A DNA stretch of 64,000 bases. It comes from Streptomyces formicae. GTDB lineage: Bacteria; Actinomycetota; Actinomycetes; Streptomycetales; Streptomycetaceae. The position numbers and the translations under genes were made by a program. The notes under the pieces are model-generated. The model was given only the letters and a program-made list of their open reading frames with translations, had not been told where the DNA came from and did not search any database. The stretch spans positions 7,666,001 through 7,730,000 of the forward strand of contig NZ_CP022685.1 of NCBI RefSeq assembly GCF_002556545.1. The letters are read 5' to 3'. Below, piece after piece: positions 60,579 to 64,000 of the stretch (its first letter is position 1; every line of letters begins with the position of its first letter).

Positions 60579-61736
60579 ATGAGCACCTACCGCGACCTCG
60601 CGCACCGCGGCTCCGCACGAGCCACCGTCCTGCGGACCGTGGGCACGCGCGAACGCCGATCCCATCTGACGGCGCCCCGCGTCCCCACCGTCGGCATCGA
60701 CATCGGCGGCACGAAGGTGATGGCGGGTGTCGTCGACGCCGACGGCAACATCCTGGAGACCCTCCGTACGGAGACCCCGGACAAGTCGAAGAGCCCGCGC
60801 GTCGTCGAGGACACCATCGTCGAACTGGTCCTCGACCTCTCCGACCGGCACGACGTGCACGCGGTGGGCATCGGCGCGGCGGGCTGGGTGGACGCGGACC
60901 GCAACCGGGTCCTGTTCGCCCCGCACCTGTCCTGGCGCAACGAACCCCTGCGCGACCGCATCTCGGGCCGCCTCGCGGTCCCCGTGCTCGTCGACAACGA
61001 CGCGAACACGGCGGCGTGGGCGGAGTGGCGCTTCGGCGCCGCCCGCGGCGAGGACCATCTGGTCATGATCACGCTCGGCACCGGCATCGGCGGCGCGATC
61101 CTGGAGGACGGCCAGGTCAAGCGCGGCAAGTTCGGCGTCGCGGGCGAGTTCGGCCACATGCAGGTCGTCCCCGGAGGCCACCGCTGCCCCTGTGGCAACC
61201 GCGGCTGCTGGGAGCAGTACAGCTCCGGCAACGCGCTGGTCCGCGAGGCCCGCGAGCTGGCCGCCGCCGACTCCCCGGTGGCGTACGGCATCATCGAGCG
61301 CGTCAAGGGCAACGTCCCCGACATCACGGGCCCCCTCATCACCGAGCTGGCCCGCGAGGGCGACGCCATGTGCGTCGAGCTGCTCCAGGACATCGGCCAG
61401 TGGCTCGGCGTGGGCATCGCGAACCTCGCCGCCGCCCTCGACCCGTCCTGCTTCGTGATCGGCGGCGGCGTGTCGGCCGCCGACGACCTCCTGATCGGTC
61501 CCGCCCGCGACGCCTTCCGCCGCCACCTCACCGGCCGCGGCTACCGTCCCGAGGCCCGCATCGCCCGCGCCCAGCTCGGCCCCGAGGCCGGCATGGTGGG
61601 CGCCGCCGACCTGGCCCGCCTGGTCGCCCGCCGCTTCCGCCGCGCCAACCGGCGCCGCGTGGAGCGCTACGAACGCTATGAGCGGTACGCCGAGGCCCGC
61701 CGCACCAACGACCGCACTTCTCAGGGAACCCAGTAA
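60579..61736 (+). CDS. ROK-family sugar kinase
   Basis: 385 residues from ATG at 60579. A basic 37-residue N-terminal extension precedes the phosphate-binding VGIDIGGTKVMAGVVD (from about residue 38). Other blocks are VDNDANTAAWAEWRFG (catalytic Asp), TLGTGIGGAIL, GEFGHMQV and the zinc motif CPCGNRGCWEQY. It phosphorylates a hexose such as glucose with ATP, or may act on the sugar imported by the preceding transporter. It lies outside the operon terminator, so it may be transcribed separately. A C-terminal Arg/Tyr-rich tail (RRRVERYERYERYAEARR) is unusual. Confidence 0.87.
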   Translation: MSTYRDLAHRGSARATVLRTVGTRERRSHLTAPRVPTVGIDIGGTKVMAGVVDADGNILETLRTETPDKSKSPRVVEDTIVELVLDLSDRHDVHAVGIGAAGWVDADRNRVLFAPHLSWRNEPLRDRISGRLAVPVLVDNDANTAAWAEWRFGAARGEDHLVMITLGTGIGGAILEDGQVKRGKFGVAGEFGHMQVVPGGHRCPCGNRGCWEQYSSGNALVREARELAAADSPVAYGIIERVKGNVPDITGPLITELAREGDAMCVELLQDIGQWLGVGIANLAAALDPSCFVIGGGVSAADDLLIGPARDAFRRHLTGRGYRPEARIARAQLGPEAGMVGAADLARLVARRFRRANRRRVERYERYERYAEARRTNDRTSQGTQ

Positions 61737-61740
61737 ACAG

Positions 61741-62343
61741 ATGACCGTGCCCCGCCAGCCCTCGCCCCCGGACCGCCCCGGCGCGGCCGGAAAGCCGGAC
61801 CGCGAGGGAGGCAAGACCGAGGACCGCCGCCACATGATCCGCCGCCGCTGGCTGACAGCGACGATCATCGTGCTCCTGATCGGCATCCCCGCCGGTTACC
61901 TGGCGATCTCCGCGAGCCAGAGCCGCAACAGCGGCCGCGACAAGGAGAGCAAGTACTCCGCGACCGGCCTCAGCGAGGGCTGGCCGTCCCGGGTGCAGCG
62001 CCGTCTGTACGACGTGCCGATCCCGCCGTACTCCAAGGAAGTCGCCTACTACGAGACGAACAACTGGCGCACCAGCCGTCTGTACGTCCAGTTCCTGACC
62101 AGCAACGAGGGCCTGGAGAAGTTCCTCCAGCGGATCGGCACCTCCACGGACCGCCTGGAGCCCAAGGACATCACGATCAGCAAGCGCGACCAGAAGGTCG
62201 TCGGCTGGGAGTTCACGGGTCCCGGCCCGTGGTCGGGCCTCACCCACGACAAGAAGAACCCGGCCCCGACGCAGGACGTCGTCGTGGACCGCTCCAACGC
62301 CAAGCACCCCATGGTGTACGTGGTGTCGTCGACGACCCCCTGA
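61741..62343 (+). CDS. Single-pass membrane protein of unknown function
   Basis: 200 residues from ATG at 61741, four bases after the kinase stop, so cotranscribed. A charged, Pro-rich N terminus is followed by one transmembrane segment (WLTATIIVLLIGIPAGYLAI) and a soluble outer domain of ~130 residues (WPSRVQRRLYDVPIPPYSKEVAYYETNNW, LYVQFLTSNEGLEKFLQRIG, VVGWEFTGPGPWSG). I do not recognise the domain. Its constant link to a kinase in this position would be worth testing by synteny. Confidence 0.7.
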   Translation: MTVPRQPSPPDRPGAAGKPDREGGKTEDRRHMIRRRWLTATIIVLLIGIPAGYLAISASQSRNSGRDKESKYSATGLSEGWPSRVQRRLYDVPIPPYSKEVAYYETNNWRTSRLYVQFLTSNEGLEKFLQRIGTSTDRLEPKDITISKRDQKVVGWEFTGPGPWSGLTHDKKNPAPTQDVVVDRSNAKHPMVYVVSSTTP

Positions 62344-62433
62344 GGGCCCCGCCGCGCCGGGCATTGTTGCCGGTCCGTGAAGCGGCGCCGGATCGCGGGG
62401 CGGCGGGCGCCGCGGCCTCCTAGCGTGGCGCCC

Positions 62434-63750
62434 ATGGATCCCTCGCGCATGTATCCCTCGCGCCGCAAGGCGCACCCCGCCGTGGGCGGCGCCCCGTCCG
62501 AAGCGTCGTACGACCGCCGCAGGCTCCGTGAGTGGCTGGCGGGGGAGGCGCGGGCCGACGGCGTCGCGCGCAGGGACGTCCTGCGGCTCGTCGCCGCGGC
62601 GGGCCTCGCGTCCGCGGTCCCGGTGGGTCTCGCCCCGTCCCCGGCCTCGGCGGCCCCGTCGGAGGCCGCGCCGGGCATCGTCAAACCGCTGCCTCCGGAG
62701 CGCTTCACGATCCGGGGCACGAACGCCGAGACGCGCTTCGAGTCCCTCGCGGCCACCGGCCACACCACTCCCGTCTCCCACTTCTTCGTACGCAACCACA
62801 CGGCGACGCCGCGGATCGACGCGGACACCTGGTCCCTGCGGATCTGGGGCGACGGACTGACCGGCGGTGCGAGGGAGTTCACGCTCGCCGACCTCAAGCG
62901 GCTGCCCGCCGTGTCCCGCACGGCGTTCGTCGAGTGCGCGGGCAACGGCAGGAGCCTGTTCGCCACGCAGCAGGGCCAAGAGGTCTCCGGCACCGCCTGG
63001 ACGCTGGGCGCGGTCGGCGTGGCGCGCTGGCGCGGCGCACGGCTCTCCGACGTCCTGCGCCTCGCGGGCCTCTCGCGCCGCGCGGTGGACGTGCTGCCGC
63101 GCGGCCTCGACGCGGACTACGTGACGGCGGACGGCACGAACCTCGGCCGGGTCCGCCGCCCCCTCCCACTCGCCAAGGCCCTGGACGACGTGATCCTCGC
63201 GTACGAGATGAACGGCGCGCCCCTGCCCCCGGACCACGGCCACCCGGTCCGCCTGCTCGCGCCGTCCTGGGTCGGCATCGCCTCGATCAAGTGGCTCGGC
63301 GACATCGAGGTCTCCTCGGCCCCGCTCTACTCGCCCTGGAACACGGACTTCTACCGCCTGTACGGCGACGGCTACCCACCACAAGGCAGCGCCCCGCTCA
63401 CCCGCCAGACCCTCAAGTCGGCCTTCGAACTCCCGTGGAACGCCCGGCTTCCCACCGGCACCCGGCACCGTCTGACCGGCCGCGCCTGGTCGGGCGCGGC
63501 CGCGATCGCCCGGGTCGACGTCAGCACGGACGCGGGCACGACCTGGCACCGCGCCCACCTCCACGACACCCCCCACCGCGCCACCTGGACCCGCTGGTCC
63601 CTCCCGTGGCACCCGACGCACCCCGGCCCCACGACGCTCCTGTCCCGCGCCACGGACACGACGGGCCGCGTCCAGCCGCGCACGACGACGCACAACACGC
63701 AGGGGTATCTGTTCGACGCGGTGGTGCGGCATGCGGTGACGGTCGTCTGA
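62434..63750 (+). CDS. Tat-exported sulfite-oxidase-family molybdoenzyme
   Basis: 438 residues from ATG at 62434. ARRDVLRLVAAAGLASAVPVG near residues 45-65 is a Tat-type signal. The molybdopterin domain has HTTPVSHFFVRNHTATP, the Mo-ligand Cys168 in FVECAGNGRS, YEMNGAPLPPDHGHPVRLLAPSWVGIASIKWL and a C-terminal Mo-co dimerisation domain (RLTGRAWSGAAAIARVDVSTDAGTTWHRA). It should bind Moco and oxidise sulfite or reduce sulfoxide-like substrates outside the membrane; the electron partner is not in the window. The MocA-like gene at 36266 is not its cofactor enzyme by family logic. Confidence 0.88.
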   Translation: MDPSRMYPSRRKAHPAVGGAPSEASYDRRRLREWLAGEARADGVARRDVLRLVAAAGLASAVPVGLAPSPASAAPSEAAPGIVKPLPPERFTIRGTNAETRFESLAATGHTTPVSHFFVRNHTATPRIDADTWSLRIWGDGLTGGAREFTLADLKRLPAVSRTAFVECAGNGRSLFATQQGQEVSGTAWTLGAVGVARWRGARLSDVLRLAGLSRRAVDVLPRGLDADYVTADGTNLGRVRRPLPLAKALDDVILAYEMNGAPLPPDHGHPVRLLAPSWVGIASIKWLGDIEVSSAPLYSPWNTDFYRLYGDGYPPQGSAPLTRQTLKSAFELPWNARLPTGTRHRLTGRAWSGAAAIARVDVSTDAGTTWHRAHLHDTPHRATWTRWSLPWHPTHPGPTTLLSRATDTTGRVQPRTTTHNTQGYLFDAVVRHAVTVV

Positions 63751-63892
63751 ACGGGGCTCGAGCTTGCCGCTTGGTGACTTCCGGCTGCCGGTGGTCCGTT
63801 GTCAGTGGTCCTTGCGATGATCGAGACGTTCAGCGTTCAGCGAGTGACGTTTACGTCCGCGCCACCGCAGAGACCGAGAGGACCGCACCGCC

Positions 63893-64000
63893 ATCGAAAC
63901 CATCGGGGTCACCGACTTCAACCGTCGGGTCCGCCTGCTCGTCGAAGTGACCGACCATCCGGACGAGTTGGCGCTCGCGGAGGAGCTGCTCGTCGCGGAG
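63893..64000 (+). CDS. 5' part of an unidentified gene running off the window
   Basis: The frame beginning ATC GAA ACC at 63893 has strong Streptomyces codon bias and stays open to the last base (IETIGVTDFN, then RVRLLVEVTDHPDELALAEELL). There is no ATG, GTG, TTG or CTG between the upstream in-frame stop at 63845 and this point. The first ordinary start in frame is GTG at 63947. GAGAGGA lies 10 bases before the ATC. Either a rare ATC start, a later start, or a base error is involved. Product unknown. Confidence 0.4.
   Translation, partial: METIGVTDFNRRVRLLVEVTDHPDELALAEELLVAE

Overview
The window is chromosomal DNA of a Streptomyces species or close relative: GC is high with G/C at third codon positions, GTG and TTG starts are common, and the families are typical of the genus (PF04672 methyltransferases, MmyB and HxlR regulators, LamG-RHS toxins, an RNase Sa-type ribonuclease). 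I see no rRNA, tRNA, CRISPR array or intact insertion sequence. All family calls were made by reading the sequence, without database searches.

Layout. 1-4.9 kb: a conflict-type cluster with a CDI-immunity-like fragment, a frameshifted hypothetical gene, a trypco2 protein and a trypsin/STAND-NTPase/TPR fusion. 4.9-22 kb: mostly single genes (two PF04672 methyltransferases, secreted endonuclease I, thioesterase, MmyB regulator, SDR, LLM and aldo/keto oxidoreductases, histidine phosphatase, a vWA/secreted-protein pair, FAD monooxygenase, alanine-type aminotransferase diverging from an HxlR regulator, a sphingomyelinase-D-like secreted protein, a HipA-like kinase). 22.2-34.1 kb: a polymorphic toxin operon on the minus strand (LamG surface protein, 2304-residue RHS-Hint toxin, small immunity-like gene) with visibly lower GC at its toxin/immunity end. 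34.4-37.4 kb: malate synthase, a MocA-like nucleotidyltransferase and a DUF5955 protein. 37.4-44.1 kb: MocR regulator, universal stress protein, a 632-bp low-complexity stretch with 24 perfect 8-bp repeats, and a two-component system diverging from an ABC exporter. 44.1-48.3 kb: a pair of structured inverted elements, then the allantoin module allR / allB-alc. 48.3-55.4 kb: SDR, RibD-like reductase, DMT transporter, secreted RNase, a second two-component system, thioesterase, IolG-like dehydrogenase. 55.4-62.3 kb: GntR regulator, two tandem sugar-binding lipoproteins, permease, ATPase, ROK kinase and a membrane protein. The window ends with a Tat-exported sulfite-oxidase-family protein and the start of another open frame.

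How the genes connect. A 15-bp palindrome TTCC-N7-GGAA lies inside the aceB promoter spacer and twice in the allR-allB intergenic region. This suggests one IclR regulator (AllR) controls ureide breakdown and the glyoxylate-using malate synthase 9 kb away. The GntR gene sits between an IolG-like dehydrogenase and a sugar ABC operon, and a shared TGTYCTGACAA motif occurs on both sides of it. Stop/start overlaps (GTGA, ATGA or TGATG) couple the RHS toxin with its immunity gene, both two-component systems, the ABC exporter, the vWA pair, the MmyB pair and the sugar transporter.

Most unusual: (1) two inverted ~128-bp elements at 44221-44510 whose conserved blocks differ at six positions that form three compensated base pairs, suggesting a selected DNA or RNA fold; (2) the trypsin-STAND-TPR/trypco2 cluster; (3) a dispersed 20-bp motif present four times, twice as nested hairpins and once abutting a truncated C39 peptidase gene.
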